Part shown: positions 7,201 to 15,097 of the stretch, piece after piece
Layout: each line of letters opens with the position of its first letter
How positions within the stretch are numbered: the first letter of the stretch is position 1
NCBI RefSeq assembly: GCF_000876655.1
Contig: NZ_JYCN01000022.1
Coordinates: forward strand, 124,001 to 188,000
Reading direction: 5' to 3'
Length of the DNA: 64,000 bases
DNA from: Arthrobacter sp. SPG23
GTDB taxonomy: Bacteria > Actinomycetota > Actinomycetes > Actinomycetales > Micrococcaceae
Position numbers and translations under genes: made by a program
Notes under the pieces: generated by a model
What the model saw: the letters and a program-made list of their open reading frames with translations, nothing else
Told to the model about the DNA's origin: nothing
Database searches by the model: none

Positions 7201-10051
7201 GCAGCAGGAGGGCAGGGCACCCGATGAACTGCGCAGTGCCATCACGGCGGCCCGCTCCTTCACCGCGGAGGTCTCCCTGGCCCGCGGCGAAGGCCTGGCT
7301 CCGGCCACTGCAGGCGACCTGGCCCTGCACGCTGCCTCAGCTGTCCACCAGCTCTCCGCAGCAGTTGATGCCGGCGGTGTGGTCGTCTCGGCGGCCGCCG
7401 CCGAAGAGCACCTTGCACCCGGCGGCAGCATGGACGTCACAGTAACGGTGAAGAACACAGGCCTTACCGCCCTTGGCCGGCTGAGCCCGGCGATCGAGCT
7501 TCCGCAGGGCTGGTCGGCCAGGCCCACAGCCCGCCTTCCGGAGCACGTGGAACCTGGCGGAGAGGCACGTGCCATCTACAGCGTGACGGCCCCGGCCGGC
7601 AGCCCTGCGGAGAGTTACCCGGCCCGCGGCTCCGTGTCCTTCACCCGCGGTGAGGACACGGCTACGCTGAGCAGCGGCTTCACCATCGGGGTGGGAAACG
7701 ACCTCACGGCGGCCAGCGGCGGCCTGACGCCGCAGATCCTGGAGCCCGGCGGCACCGGCTTCGCGGCGGTCACACTCAGCAACCTCCAAACGTCCGCCGA
7801 CCGCCACGTGCAGGTCGCGGCAACCGGCCTGCCGGCGGGCTGGCAGGAACAGCGCGCGGTTCAGGCCGTCGTTCCGGCCGGCGGACACACCACAGTACTG
7901 GTTCCCGTCTCGGCATCAGCCGCCGCCCGCGGGGGGACGCTGGAACTCTCAGTGACCGATGCTGCTGCCGGCACCGTCCTGGCAACAGCGCACTCCCTGG
8001 GCAAGGTACGTGGAAGCTCCGACTGCACGGCCGACACGACCGGAGAATCGTGCCTGCCACAAAGCAGCCTGGTCCTGGCAAACTTCGAAGGCGGAGCGCC
8101 AACCGGGTGGACTGCCGGGCAGGGCGCCAGCGTCGACGCAGGCGCCCTGCCCGGCGACGCCGGGACCGGCTCGTTCCTCGGGGCAGCGGCGCTACGGGTT
8201 AAGGCTGTCCGGCCTGCAGCTTCGGCACAATGGCGCGAAGTCACCTATTCGCTGCCGAAACCCGTCAGCACCGGTGACGGCGCCGCGCTCATGGCATCCC
8301 TCCAACTGGCCGATCCCGTGCCAGGCGCCGCTTACGAAGCAAAGCTCTGGGCGAGTGACGGCGCGGGGCACACCGCGGAGTCCGTTCACCGGCTTGCCCC
8401 AGGATCGTGGAACCACTTGGTCCTCCCCACCGTGGAGGACGGCCTCAAGAACCTGTCGGAGCTGCGGGTCGGTATTCGTACGACCGCTGCCACGGCCGAT
8501 GCAACCGGCTTCTTCCTGGACGCTGTGAAGCTGGAGTACGGCCACGGCGGCCGGAATCTCGCGGCCGGCGCCGCCGTTTCAGCCAGCACCTCGCTGGAGA
8601 CCGGCGGCTGGAGCGCGGCGAACCTGGTGGACTCCGCCGCGTTCAGCACCGCCTTGCACCGCGGATACCGATCGGAAATGGCCGGGACCCAGTGGATCCA
8701 GCTGGATCTTGGGGAGGCGCGGAGCCTCGGCACCGTGTACCTCCATCCCTTGACCACACCCGCCGGCGAGGAACCGGTCAAAGCGGGTGCCGGCATGCCC
8801 TCCGCTCCGAGAGTGCAGGTCTCCGTTGACGGAGCGAAGTGGACCACACCGGGTGCCATCGCCCAGCGGAGCGGCGTTGCCGGTTCACCGCTAATTGTCT
8901 CCTTTAGCCCCGTGGACGCCAGGTTCCTCAGGGTTGCCACCGACGACAACGGTCCCGATAATTCCCTGTCCCTCTCGGAAGTGGAGGTTTTCGGGCCGGG
9001 CAACACGGCGCCCGGTGCCCCCGAAGACCGGACGGTGGACCAGGGGAACCCTGCCACGTTCACCGCTACAGCACCGGGGCGGCCGGGGCACCGGCTCCAG
9101 TGGCAGCGCAGCGACGACGCGGGAGCAACATTCCAGGACGTTTCCGGCGCCATTGGAACCACCCTGACGGTCCCGTCGCCACAGGCTGCCGACGACGGCG
9201 ACCGTTTCCGGGCCGTAACCGTCTCCGATGGTTCCGAGCCAGTGAACGTCTCCCCCGCTGCGACACTCACAGTCAGGAAGGAACCGCTGGCCGTCACCAG
9301 CCAACCGGAGGACCTGTACCTGGCGTTGCCCGGGCACGACCGGGGGAAACTGGCGGCAGCCGTGACCGGCGCCGGCATACGCCTCCAATGGCAAAGCAGC
9401 ACCGACAGCGGCCTGAGCTGGCGGAACGTTGCCGGAGCCACTACGAGCGAGCTGGCGGTCTCCTTCAGTGAAGGATCCGCGCTCCCTTCCGAGCAGTTCC
9501 GAATCGTGGCAAGCAATGCGCTGGGAGCGCGCGTCTTCAGCAGCGCAGCCACTGTCAACGCGGGCGCGGCCCCTGCCGTCTCCGCGTCAGCCGCCCACGC
9601 CGCAGCGGTTGCCGGCCAACCCATCGACCTTCGCGTCACGGTGACCGGGTCACCCCGGCCCGCCGTCACCTGGTTCCGGCAGCAGGCCCCGGGCGCGCCC
9701 TGGGCGGAAGTGGCCGGAGAAACGGATACCACGCTGGTTATCGGTCCGGACGCCGTCACTAATGGCGCCCGCTACCATGCGGTGGCTGCGAATACGTTTG
9801 GCACTGCGACCAGCGACGACATATCTGTCTCAATCCTGACTGCGGCGCCGCTTCCGCCCGAGCCCCTTGGCCCTGCAGGCAATCTGGCCGCCGTGCCAAA
9901 CGAACAGCCCATGGCGGACACCGGCGCCAACGTTTCGCCGCTGCTGCCCGCTCTCTTGCTGCTCCTTCTCGGCGGCACCGCCCTGGCTGTCCACCGGTTC
10001 ACGCGCCCACGCGGTTCCCTGGCCCTTTCCCGAAAGAACGTCGATGAATAA
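4214..10051 (+). CDS. Secreted multidomain GH78 alpha-L-rhamnosidase with C-terminal anchor
   Basis: A 1,945-residue exported enzyme predicted to release L-rhamnose from plant or microbial glycans. The signal peptide ends at A31 (PVHA). Approximate order: rhamnosidase N-terminal beta domains (75-500), an alpha/alpha barrel (515-830) with DTPTREKRGWMADAH near 536-550 and GSIWEEWQG near 806 supplying the expected acidic residues, and the GH78 C-terminal beta domain (835-940). Then come a helical spacer (975-1050), two NPCBM-associated-like beta domains (1055-1260), a jelly-roll-like module (1285-1445), an F5/8 type C discoidin domain (1447-1597) and about three Ig-like domains (1600-1880). MADTG, a hydrophobic helix and Arg residues close the protein. 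Start TTG 4214 has GGGGGA 5 nt upstream. The stop overlaps the next gene by 8 bases. Confidence 0.9.
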   Translation: MACLLQRCRSVITVLVASLAVSLLAPAPVHAYFADRTPAGKAAVQAPFLQPAIPDATAAQAPPSPVRAEAQPSDAVPGHGLSVASLSVEHLSNPLGVDAAQPRLSWQLASGSRDKAQTAYQIQVSRNGDSLAADAPDVWDSARVSGDAQSLVAYAGPPLSSATPYYWRVRVWDEAGTESAWSSIATWTTGLLAPGDWKADWISPASTDAGGSYLRKSFSLPEKPLRATAFVSGRGTFERTPDYQGYCCLQTATLARGIYELTANGKKVGDAELEAQPTDSRVRSLYRTWDVTSLLKAGDNAVGFLLGEDSDVILQIQVEWPSGPATVVTTDSTWTSRPGPVTRAHRFHGETFDARKQISGWDTAPISNVGWSPVRTNPARGTLSASPNEPMRVVDRLTPVKVTQPAPAVFVADFGKNVSGTVSLSQVIPAGRTVTIKHGERLLNGRVNNSVIMAAQTSTFTGDGKTSLFSSRFAYAGFRWAEISGLDALPANGSMVAQEIRNDVGNAGTFTASTPLLNSLHEANRQTQVNGMHGIPEDTPTREKRGWMADAHLAAEATINNYDMAAFYTKFVQDMEDAQKPSGFVPDIVPVEHNPFWSQQSDPAWSAATVLIPYYVWKAYGDDRLLSRHYSSMDRWMSYTATVTDGYLITRPSYTWGQDWVASEDTDSKLFQSGFYYLTAKLMAEMSAELGKAGPAEKYKTLSNNIANAFNARYFDAGKASYGNSQFSNALPLTLGIVPEGRAGDVTETLVNQVMVIGGGHVRGGLPGAKYIVDALELMDRSDIVNIVVSRTDSPGWAYMLTHGPGSIWEEWQGSPSLNHPMFTFIDNWLYKSVAGISPSEAGGYREIIFDPRITPSLPSAAGSVHTPFGEARIDWKVADRRITYNITVPVGSTGKVTLRDTAPSAVSESGQLAAAGNGIKSVSAGGPDTLLTLGSGTYHFTSDPALTELVAASNTSAAISTAVTALGASTPRLAALRETAAATESGTSQALGTYLQQEGRAPDELRSAITAARSFTAEVSLARGEGLAPATAGDLALHAASAVHQLSAAVDAGGVVVSAAAAEEHLAPGGSMDVTVTVKNTGLTALGRLSPAIELPQGWSARPTARLPEHVEPGGEARAIYSVTAPAGSPAESYPARGSVSFTRGEDTATLSSGFTIGVGNDLTAASGGLTPQILEPGGTGFAAVTLSNLQTSADRHVQVAATGLPAGWQEQRAVQAVVPAGGHTTVLVPVSASAAARGGTLELSVTDAAAGTVLATAHSLGKVRGSSDCTADTTGESCLPQSSLVLANFEGGAPTGWTAGQGASVDAGALPGDAGTGSFLGAAALRVKAVRPAASAQWREVTYSLPKPVSTGDGAALMASLQLADPVPGAAYEAKLWASDGAGHTAESVHRLAPGSWNHLVLPTVEDGLKNLSELRVGIRTTAATADATGFFLDAVKLEYGHGGRNLAAGAAVSASTSLETGGWSAANLVDSAAFSTALHRGYRSEMAGTQWIQLDLGEARSLGTVYLHPLTTPAGEEPVKAGAGMPSAPRVQVSVDGAKWTTPGAIAQRSGVAGSPLIVSFSPVDARFLRVATDDNGPDNSLSLSEVEVFGPGNTAPGAPEDRTVDQGNPATFTATAPGRPGHRLQWQRSDDAGATFQDVSGAIGTTLTVPSPQAADDGDRFRAVTVSDGSEPVNVSPAATLTVRKEPLAVTSQPEDLYLALPGHDRGKLAAAVTGAGIRLQWQSSTDSGLSWRNVAGATTSELAVSFSEGSALPSEQFRIVASNALGARVFSSAATVNAGAAPAVSASAAHAAAVAGQPIDLRVTVTGSPRPAVTWFRQQAPGAPWAEVAGETDTTLVIGPDAVTNGARYHAVAANTFGTATSDDISVSILTAAPLPPEPLGPAGNLAAVPNEQPMADTGANVSPLLPALLLLLLGGTALAVHRFTRPRGSLALSRKNVDE

Positions 10052-11522
10052 TCCGATTGCCCGGCAGCTCAGCGCAGGCTTGGTGCTCATGATGGCGGCA
10101 ATGCTGTCACTTCCCACTGCGGCGGTGGCCACCGTCCCGGAGCCGAGCTTTACACCGTCAGCGTCCCCGGCAGCAACAGCGGCGCCCTCGGTGTCCCCGG
10201 AGCCGGCGCCGGAGCCGGAGCCGAACGTTGCCCTGTCAGCTACAGCGACAACAACGCCGGAGCCCTCCAGCCCGCTTCCGGGGCCGGCCCTTGAAGCCTT
10301 GGAACCGGTGTCGGCGCAGGAAATCAACGGGTTCTTCACGCTGCTGAACGAATACCGCCAGTCGCAGGGGGCACCCGCCGTCACGTTGGATCCGACCGTC
10401 AGCGCGGCCGCGCAGCAGTGGGCGCTTGCCCAGCTGGACTTCCCTTCCGCGACGCCGGTCCCGGAAGATGCACTGCCAGCCGGGGCTGCTTACGGCCGGA
10501 TCGCCGAAACAACATACTCCCCCACCGGCCCCACCGTTCAGCAGCTCCATGCCAAGCTCGTCAGCACCTACGGCTCCGCCAACGCCGTCACCATGCGTGA
10601 CCCGAAGTACGGCCAGGTGGGCATCGCTGCCCTCCGGACCGGGTTGAACCTGTACGTGTACGAAGTGCTCGTTGAGAAGTCCGCCACGGCCTACCCCACG
10701 GACTATGTGAACTACTCGTGGTCACCTGCCATCTACTCCGTCAGTTATGCACCGAGCGGGATGATCTGGAAAAAGCTGAGCTATGCGGACTGGGAGGCCG
10801 CTGGTTTCCCCCGGCCCCGCCTGGCTGGCTGGATCGCGGGCACGAGGGTGTTTACCTTTGCCCCGGCACCGGAAATCTATGCCACGTCCCCGGACGGCGT
10901 GACCCACCTGCTGACCTTCCGCGAGTGGCAGGAGATGGGCTTCAGGCAACCGGAACGGACCGCCGGCAGCTTCGTCCGGTATCCCTGGTCGAGTTCAATC
11001 TATTCAGTGGAGTTCGCCAGCCCGGCATGGCTGTGGAAAAGGCTCAGCTACGCTGATTGGCTCCAGCTGGGGCAGCCAGCGGCGCGGATCGCGGGGTTTA
11101 TCCAAGGGACCTCTTATAACCAGCACCAGTACTCCAGCGAGGTTTTTGCCCGCGGCGAAGATGGCGTGCTGCACAAACTCACCTTCGACGAGTGGTCTGC
11201 GGCCGGTCGCCCTGCGCCCAGCCGGCTGGTCAGCGGATATTTCAAGACCTCGTGGATGGGAACCGTCTACTACAACGCCAATGTGAAGGTCGAAGGAAGC
11301 CGGCCAGTCAACTACGCGGAATGGTCAGCGGCCCAGTTACCCACTCCCGTCGTCGACGAATACGTGCCCTTTTCCTTCTACTGGAAACCTGTGAACTCCG
11401 GGAACATCTACTACCGCGCGCCGGACGGGCGGGACATCCTCATGAGCTACCAGCAATGGCAGCAGGCGGGCGCTCCTTGGCCCAGACCGTACACCGCAGC
11501 ACCTCCGGCCGGAGAACGCTAA
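10044..11522 (+). CDS. Secreted CAP-domain protein with six C-terminal tandem repeats
   Basis: A 492-residue exported protein of unknown role. A signal peptide (about 1-30) is followed by a Pro/Glu/Ser/Thr linker (31-90) and a short CAP/SCP-like domain (about 92-212, beginning INGFFTLLNEYRQSQGAP). From about 222 to 485 come six repeats of about 44 residues. Each has an IYxV/IYx beta-like core and the motif (L/M)(S/T/N)(Y/F)xxWxxxGxPxP; the Trp residues fall at 250, 295, 339, 384, 427 and 472. Start ATG 10044 lies inside the end of the rhamnosidase frame (ATGAATAA), so translation is probably coupled and the two proteins are probably made together. The repeats may bind wall or glycan; that is inference. 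Confidence 0.8.
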   Translation: MNNPIARQLSAGLVLMMAAMLSLPTAAVATVPEPSFTPSASPAATAAPSVSPEPAPEPEPNVALSATATTTPEPSSPLPGPALEALEPVSAQEINGFFTLLNEYRQSQGAPAVTLDPTVSAAAQQWALAQLDFPSATPVPEDALPAGAAYGRIAETTYSPTGPTVQQLHAKLVSTYGSANAVTMRDPKYGQVGIAALRTGLNLYVYEVLVEKSATAYPTDYVNYSWSPAIYSVSYAPSGMIWKKLSYADWEAAGFPRPRLAGWIAGTRVFTFAPAPEIYATSPDGVTHLLTFREWQEMGFRQPERTAGSFVRYPWSSSIYSVEFASPAWLWKRLSYADWLQLGQPAARIAGFIQGTSYNQHQYSSEVFARGEDGVLHKLTFDEWSAAGRPAPSRLVSGYFKTSWMGTVYYNANVKVEGSRPVNYAEWSAAQLPTPVVDEYVPFSFYWKPVNSGNIYYRAPDGRDILMSYQQWQQAGAPWPRPYTAAPPAGER

Positions 11523-11543
11523 ACGCGCTCGCCTCGCTGCCCG

Positions 11544-12332
11544 TTACCGCTTTGCCAGCCAGCCCGCGAATGTCTCAGTTCCGTACCGGTGCTCGGGAAC
11601 CAGGTTGCCGCCCTCCCGCAGGTATTTTCCCGCGGCCCCCGGCAGGGGCAAACGGATCAGGCGCCCCCGGGACCCGCTGTGGTGCTTCCAGGTTTCTGCC
11701 AGTTCCGCCATCCCGTTGACTTCCGGGCCGCCCACCGTCCGGACCCGGTGGAGTTCCTGCGAAGGCCCTTCGACGGCTGCTTCGAGCAGTGCCGACGCCG
11801 CCTCGCCGGGCGCCATGGTTTGAAACCTCGCCCCCTTGACCACCGGGATAAGCCCCACTGTGGCGCCGGCCGCGAACAGCTGGACCAGGAGGCTGTGAAA
11901 CTGGGTGGCGCGCACCGTAACGGTCTCAAGGGCGGACGCGGCGTAGATACGTTCCTTGTCCGCCTTGGACCGATAGAAGCGCAGGGGCACCTGGTCGCAG
12001 TTGATGATGGACAGCAGCACAGCCTTGCGGATACCGGCATGGTGCGCAGCGTCGAGGAGGCGGGCGCCACCGGCTGCGAAATCTTTGAGGGCCCTCCCTG
12101 ATCTGCCTTCCAGGCAGTCAATCACGACGGCGACACCGGCCAGGGCGGCCGCCAGCCCTTCACCGGTGGTGACGTCTGCGCGGTAGTAGTCCGCGCCGTC
12201 GTACGCCCCTCCGGCACCGGGCCCCGGCGGGTGGCGGCTGATAACGGAAACGTCGTGGCCCAGCTGCACGGCCTGTCGGACCACCTCACGGCCCACCTGT
12301 CCGGTGCCGCCGGCAACACAGATGCGGGTCAT
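11544..12332 (-). CDS. NAD(P)-binding atypical short-chain oxidoreductase (NmrA-like)
   Basis: A 262-residue soluble protein with an N-terminal Rossmann motif (ICVAGGTGQVGREVV, residues 4-18) of the atypical SDR/NmrA type. It lacks the YxxxK active site of classical short-chain dehydrogenases, as is usual for this group, whose members act as NAD(P)H-dependent reductases or as redox sensors. Its end faces the CAP-domain gene 21 bases away. No neighbour hints at the substrate. Confidence 0.8.
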   Translation of the reverse strand: MTRICVAGGTGQVGREVVRQAVQLGHDVSVISRHPPGPGAGGAYDGADYYRADVTTGEGLAAALAGVAVVIDCLEGRSGRALKDFAAGGARLLDAAHHAGIRKAVLLSIINCDQVPLRFYRSKADKERIYAASALETVTVRATQFHSLLVQLFAAGATVGLIPVVKGARFQTMAPGEAASALLEAAVEGPSQELHRVRTVGGPEVNGMAELAETWKHHSGSRGRLIRLPLPGAAGKYLREGGNLVPEHRYGTETFAGWLAKR

Positions 12333-12339
12333 GCTCCAG

Positions 12340-12345
12340 AGGCTA
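12340..12345 (-). promoter_or_regulatory. -10 hexamer TAGCCT of the NmrA-like oxidoreductase
   Basis: Seven bases separate the hexamer from ATG 12332. A GGAG lies in that gap but is too close to the ATG to act as a normal ribosome-binding site. Confidence 0.45.
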
Positions 12346-12350
12346 CAGGC

Positions 12351-13316
12351 TCAGGCCCTGCGGCGCTGCAATACGTCGTCCAGGTTGCTCAAGGCGCTCT
12401 GCGCCTTGGTCTGGGCCTTGGGAGCGGCACCGGACGCTGCGGGGGCCGCAGCCGGACCCTGCTTGAGGGACGGCTTGCCTACAGCTTTGGGAGCTTCTGG
12501 CAGGTCAAGCGGATCAGGGGCGGCACGTTCTGCCTTGGCGGCTTCGACGTAAGTCGGTTTGGGAACGTCAACAGGCTCCCAGCTGGAGTCCGCGCTGACA
12601 GCTGAGCCGGGTGCCGTGGCGGTGCGCAGGGCGGTGTCCCCGGACGCCTTTGCCTCGGCGAGGGCCGCTTCACGCAGCTCCTGGGCTGTCAGCGGCTTTA
12701 CCTTGGGCTTGCTCCCTGCCTCGGCGTCGAAAAGCGGGATTTCCGGAGCGTCCACGGCAGGTTCCCGGCTGGGACGCGGCACGGCAGCACGCATCTGCCG
12801 TGCCGGAGCCGACATGGCAGCACGGAATGCAGCGTTCATCCTGGCGCGGCGGTCCCGTACCGCCAGCCGCCGCAGCAAAGCTACCGCCACAATGGCTGCG
12901 AAGAGGGCCCCGACGGGCAACCAGGACGAGCCCAGTCCGAAAATACGGAAGATTCCGGCCACCACCCCGGTCAGCAGGGACACCAGACCCACGAGTGCGA
13001 TCGCGCATCGTCCGTAACGGATCCTCAGTGCACCCGGACGCGCCGTTGCCGGCCCCGGGCCGACGGCGGTTGTCGCGGACCCCTGGGCGGATCCGGTGGC
13101 CTGCTTGGTTACCATTGATTTCTCCTGCTGGGCGGCCATTTTCATGGCGTTTCCGGCTTGGGGGTCTGCGGGTTCGGCGTAGTTGATTTCGGACATCAGC
13201 TCGGCAACGGGTTGAAGCTGATGCCGGCGGTTTCGGAGTACATACGGGGCTACCCACACGATCCAGAGCGCAACAGCGACAACAAGGATCACTGAGCTGC
13301 TAAGGGGGAAGTCCAC
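12351..13316 (-). CDS. SepX/GlpR-like cell-division membrane protein
   Basis: A 321-residue membrane protein. One N-terminal transmembrane helix (VILVVAVALWIVWVAPYVL) is followed by Arg/His-rich residues and a linker, then two close helices near 123-170, and a long Ala/Pro-rich cytoplasmic tail. This layout and the position next to rimJ-like, galU and 5-FCL match Rv0996 of M. tuberculosis and its relatives SepX (Streptomyces) and GlpR (Corynebacterium), which work with the divisome and polar growth machinery. Start GTG 13316 is favoured because a TACGGT hexamer lies 7 nt upstream; an in-frame TTG at 13322 adds two residues. Homology is inferred from layout and synteny. Confidence 0.7.
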   Translation of the reverse strand: MDFPLSSSVILVVAVALWIVWVAPYVLRNRRHQLQPVAELMSEINYAEPADPQAGNAMKMAAQQEKSMVTKQATGSAQGSATTAVGPGPATARPGALRIRYGRCAIALVGLVSLLTGVVAGIFRIFGLGSSWLPVGALFAAIVAVALLRRLAVRDRRARMNAAFRAAMSAPARQMRAAVPRPSREPAVDAPEIPLFDAEAGSKPKVKPLTAQELREAALAEAKASGDTALRTATAPGSAVSADSSWEPVDVPKPTYVEAAKAERAAPDPLDLPEAPKAVGKPSLKQGPAAAPAASGAAPKAQTKAQSALSNLDDVLQRRRA

Positions 13317-13323
13317 ATTCAAA

Positions 13324-13329
13324 ACCGTA
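13324..13329 (-). promoter_or_regulatory. -10 hexamer TACGGT of the SepX-like gene
   Basis: It lies 7 nt from GTG 13316 and supports that start over TTG 13322. A promoter here would let the gene be expressed apart from the upstream rimJ-like gene. Confidence 0.45.
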
Positions 13330-13458
13330 AGAGCATTTAGCCGACAGCTCTGGCATTAGCTCCGGTGTGTCGCAGGGCAGGTGGCAAATCAATGGATTTA
13401 TGACGAAAAACACAGAACGGCGAACCGGGGTTGCGTCGATCAAAACCCTAACGCCAGG

Positions 13459-14076
13459 TCACGCCGGGCGGGTTCGAAGCCACCTGGCCAGCAGCCCTTC
13501 GGGGACTTCCTCGGACGTCAAGGCGAAAGACCGGTGGTCCGCCCAGTCGCCGTTGATGTGCAGGAACCGCGGCCGGTAGCCTTCGTCGCGGAAACCGAGC
13601 TTCTCCACCACCCGCAGGCTGGGCCCGTTTTCAGGCCTGATATTAATCTCCATCCGGTGCAGCCCGAGGGTCCCGAAGCAGTAGTCGGTGGCCATGGCCA
13701 CAGCCGTGGGTGCGATCCCCCGGCCGGCACACGACTTGTCCACCCAGTATCCAAGCGTCGCCATCATCGCCGAGCCCCAAATGATGGATGACACGGTGAG
13801 CTGCCCAACAATGACGGGATCACGCCGGCCCGGCGTGCGCTCCGCGATCACGAAGGGCAACGCCGTGGCCTGGGCAGCCTGCGAGTTGAGAGACCTGACC
13901 ATTTGCCGGTAGTCCGGCAGCGCCCCTCCCGGGGCCGGGTTCGAGGCCTCCCACGGTGCCAGCCAATCGGAATTGCGGGACCGGACCGCCATCCATTCCT
14001 TACGGTCACGGTAACGGATGGGGCGCAGAACAATGTCGCCGCATTCCAGCGTCACCGGCCAGATGCTGCCCCGCAT
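13459..14076 (-). CDS. GNAT acetyltransferase, RimJ/RimL type
   Basis: A 205-residue acetyl-CoA-dependent N-acetyltransferase. It opens with the LxxGDIVLRPIRYRD strand typical of RimJ-like enzymes. It carries the acetyl-CoA pyrophosphate-binding segment around CAGRGIAPTAVA (motif A, G/RxxGxA type) and the MEINIRPENGPSLRVVEKLGFRDEG segment in its C-terminal half. RimJ-like enzymes acetylate protein N-termini or other amines. Only 6 bases separate it from the galU stop, so the two are probably co-transcribed. It corresponds in position to Rv0995 of M. tuberculosis. The real substrate is not known. Confidence 0.85.
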   Translation of the reverse strand: MRGSIWPVTLECGDIVLRPIRYRDRKEWMAVRSRNSDWLAPWEASNPAPGGALPDYRQMVRSLNSQAAQATALPFVIAERTPGRRDPVIVGQLTVSSIIWGSAMMATLGYWVDKSCAGRGIAPTAVAMATDYCFGTLGLHRMEINIRPENGPSLRVVEKLGFRDEGYRPRFLHINGDWADHRSFALTSEEVPEGLLARWLRTRPA

Positions 14077-14082
14077 GGGACG

Positions 14083-14988
14083 TTACTTGGCCAGGGAGGC
14101 GGTGAATTCCGGCAGCCACTCCCGCAGCCCGGGGCCGAGGTCGTCGCTGTCGCAGGCCAGCTGGACGCAGGCCTTGAGGTAGCTGAGCTTGTCGCCGGTG
14201 TCGTAGCGGCGGCCACGGAACACAACGCCGTATACGCCGTACCCTTCGCCCTCCCCTGCAGCCAGTTCCTGGAGGGCGTCCGTCAGCTGGATTTCCCCGC
14301 CCCTGCCCGGTTCGGTGCGTTCGAGGACATCGAAGACCGCGGGGTGGAGGACGTAGCGGCCGATCACGGCCAGGTTGGACGGCGCTTCTGCGGCGTCCGG
14401 CTTTTCCACGAGCTTCCTGATCCGCACGAAGCCGTTCATGTCGGTGTCATCGATGTCGGCGCAGCCGTAGGCGCTGATCTGGGAAGGCTCCACCTCAATG
14501 AGCGCCACCACGGAGCCACCGGTCTTGGCCTGCACTTCGATCATCTTGCTGAGCAGTTCGTCACGGGCGTCGATGAGGTCGTCGCCAAGCAGAACCGCAA
14601 AGGGTTCGTAGCCTACGTGCTGCTTCGCGCGCAGCACCGCGTGGCCGAGGCCCATGGGGTCGCCCTGGCGCACGTAGTGGATGTCACCGAGGTTGCTTGC
14701 GGCCTGGATGGCTTCGAGCTTGGCGGTGTCACCCTTGGCTTCCAGGGTGGCCTCCAGCGAAGGGACCCGGTCGAAGTGGTCTTCGAGGGCGCGCTTGTTC
14801 CGGCCGGTGATCATCAGGATGTCGGTGAGGCCCACACTGACGGCTTCTTCGACGACATACTGGATGGCGGGCTTGTCCACGACCGGCAGCATTTCCTTGG
14901 GCATGGCCTTGGTGGCCGGAAGGAACCTGGTACCGAGGCCGGCAGCGGGAATGACAGCCTTGCGGACAGAAGTATTGGTGGTAGTCAC
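14083..14988 (-). CDS. galU: UTP-glucose-1-phosphate uridylyltransferase
   Basis: A 301-residue cytosolic enzyme that makes UDP-glucose from UTP and glucose-1-phosphate for cell-wall and storage glycans. The nucleotide-binding loop AAGLGTRFLPATKAMPKEML (about 14-33) is intact. DKPAIQYVVEEA, LGDDLID and the sugar-binding segment near VEKP are present at the expected spacing. Length is normal for bacterial GalU. It starts at GTG 14988 and heads the galU - rimJ-like - sepX-like block. Confidence 0.95.
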   Translation of the reverse strand: MTTTNTSVRKAVIPAAGLGTRFLPATKAMPKEMLPVVDKPAIQYVVEEAVSVGLTDILMITGRNKRALEDHFDRVPSLEATLEAKGDTAKLEAIQAASNLGDIHYVRQGDPMGLGHAVLRAKQHVGYEPFAVLLGDDLIDARDELLSKMIEVQAKTGGSVVALIEVEPSQISAYGCADIDDTDMNGFVRIRKLVEKPDAAEAPSNLAVIGRYVLHPAVFDVLERTEPGRGGEIQLTDALQELAAGEGEGYGVYGVVFRGRRYDTGDKLSYLKACVQLACDSDDLGPGLREWLPEFTASLAK

Positions 14989-14994
14989 TGGACT

Positions 14995-15000
14995 AATCTA
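14995..15000 (-). promoter_or_regulatory. -10 hexamer TAGATT of galU
   Basis: It lies 6 nt from GTG 14988, in the 109-bp gap shared with the divergent 5-FCL gene. Confidence 0.5.
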
Positions 15001-15097
15001 GCGTCAGGGACCAAACATTGGGTAATTGCACGGACCACCCCGCCGGCCCCGCACCGGGGCCTCAGTTCACGGCTCCCGACCTGAAAGGACGGCACGG

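Noticed and set aside
9867..10043. 59-residue extension of the CAP protein into the rhamnosidase gene
   Set aside because: The signal peptide begins right after ATG 10044, and the extension overlaps conserved rhamnosidase tail coding.
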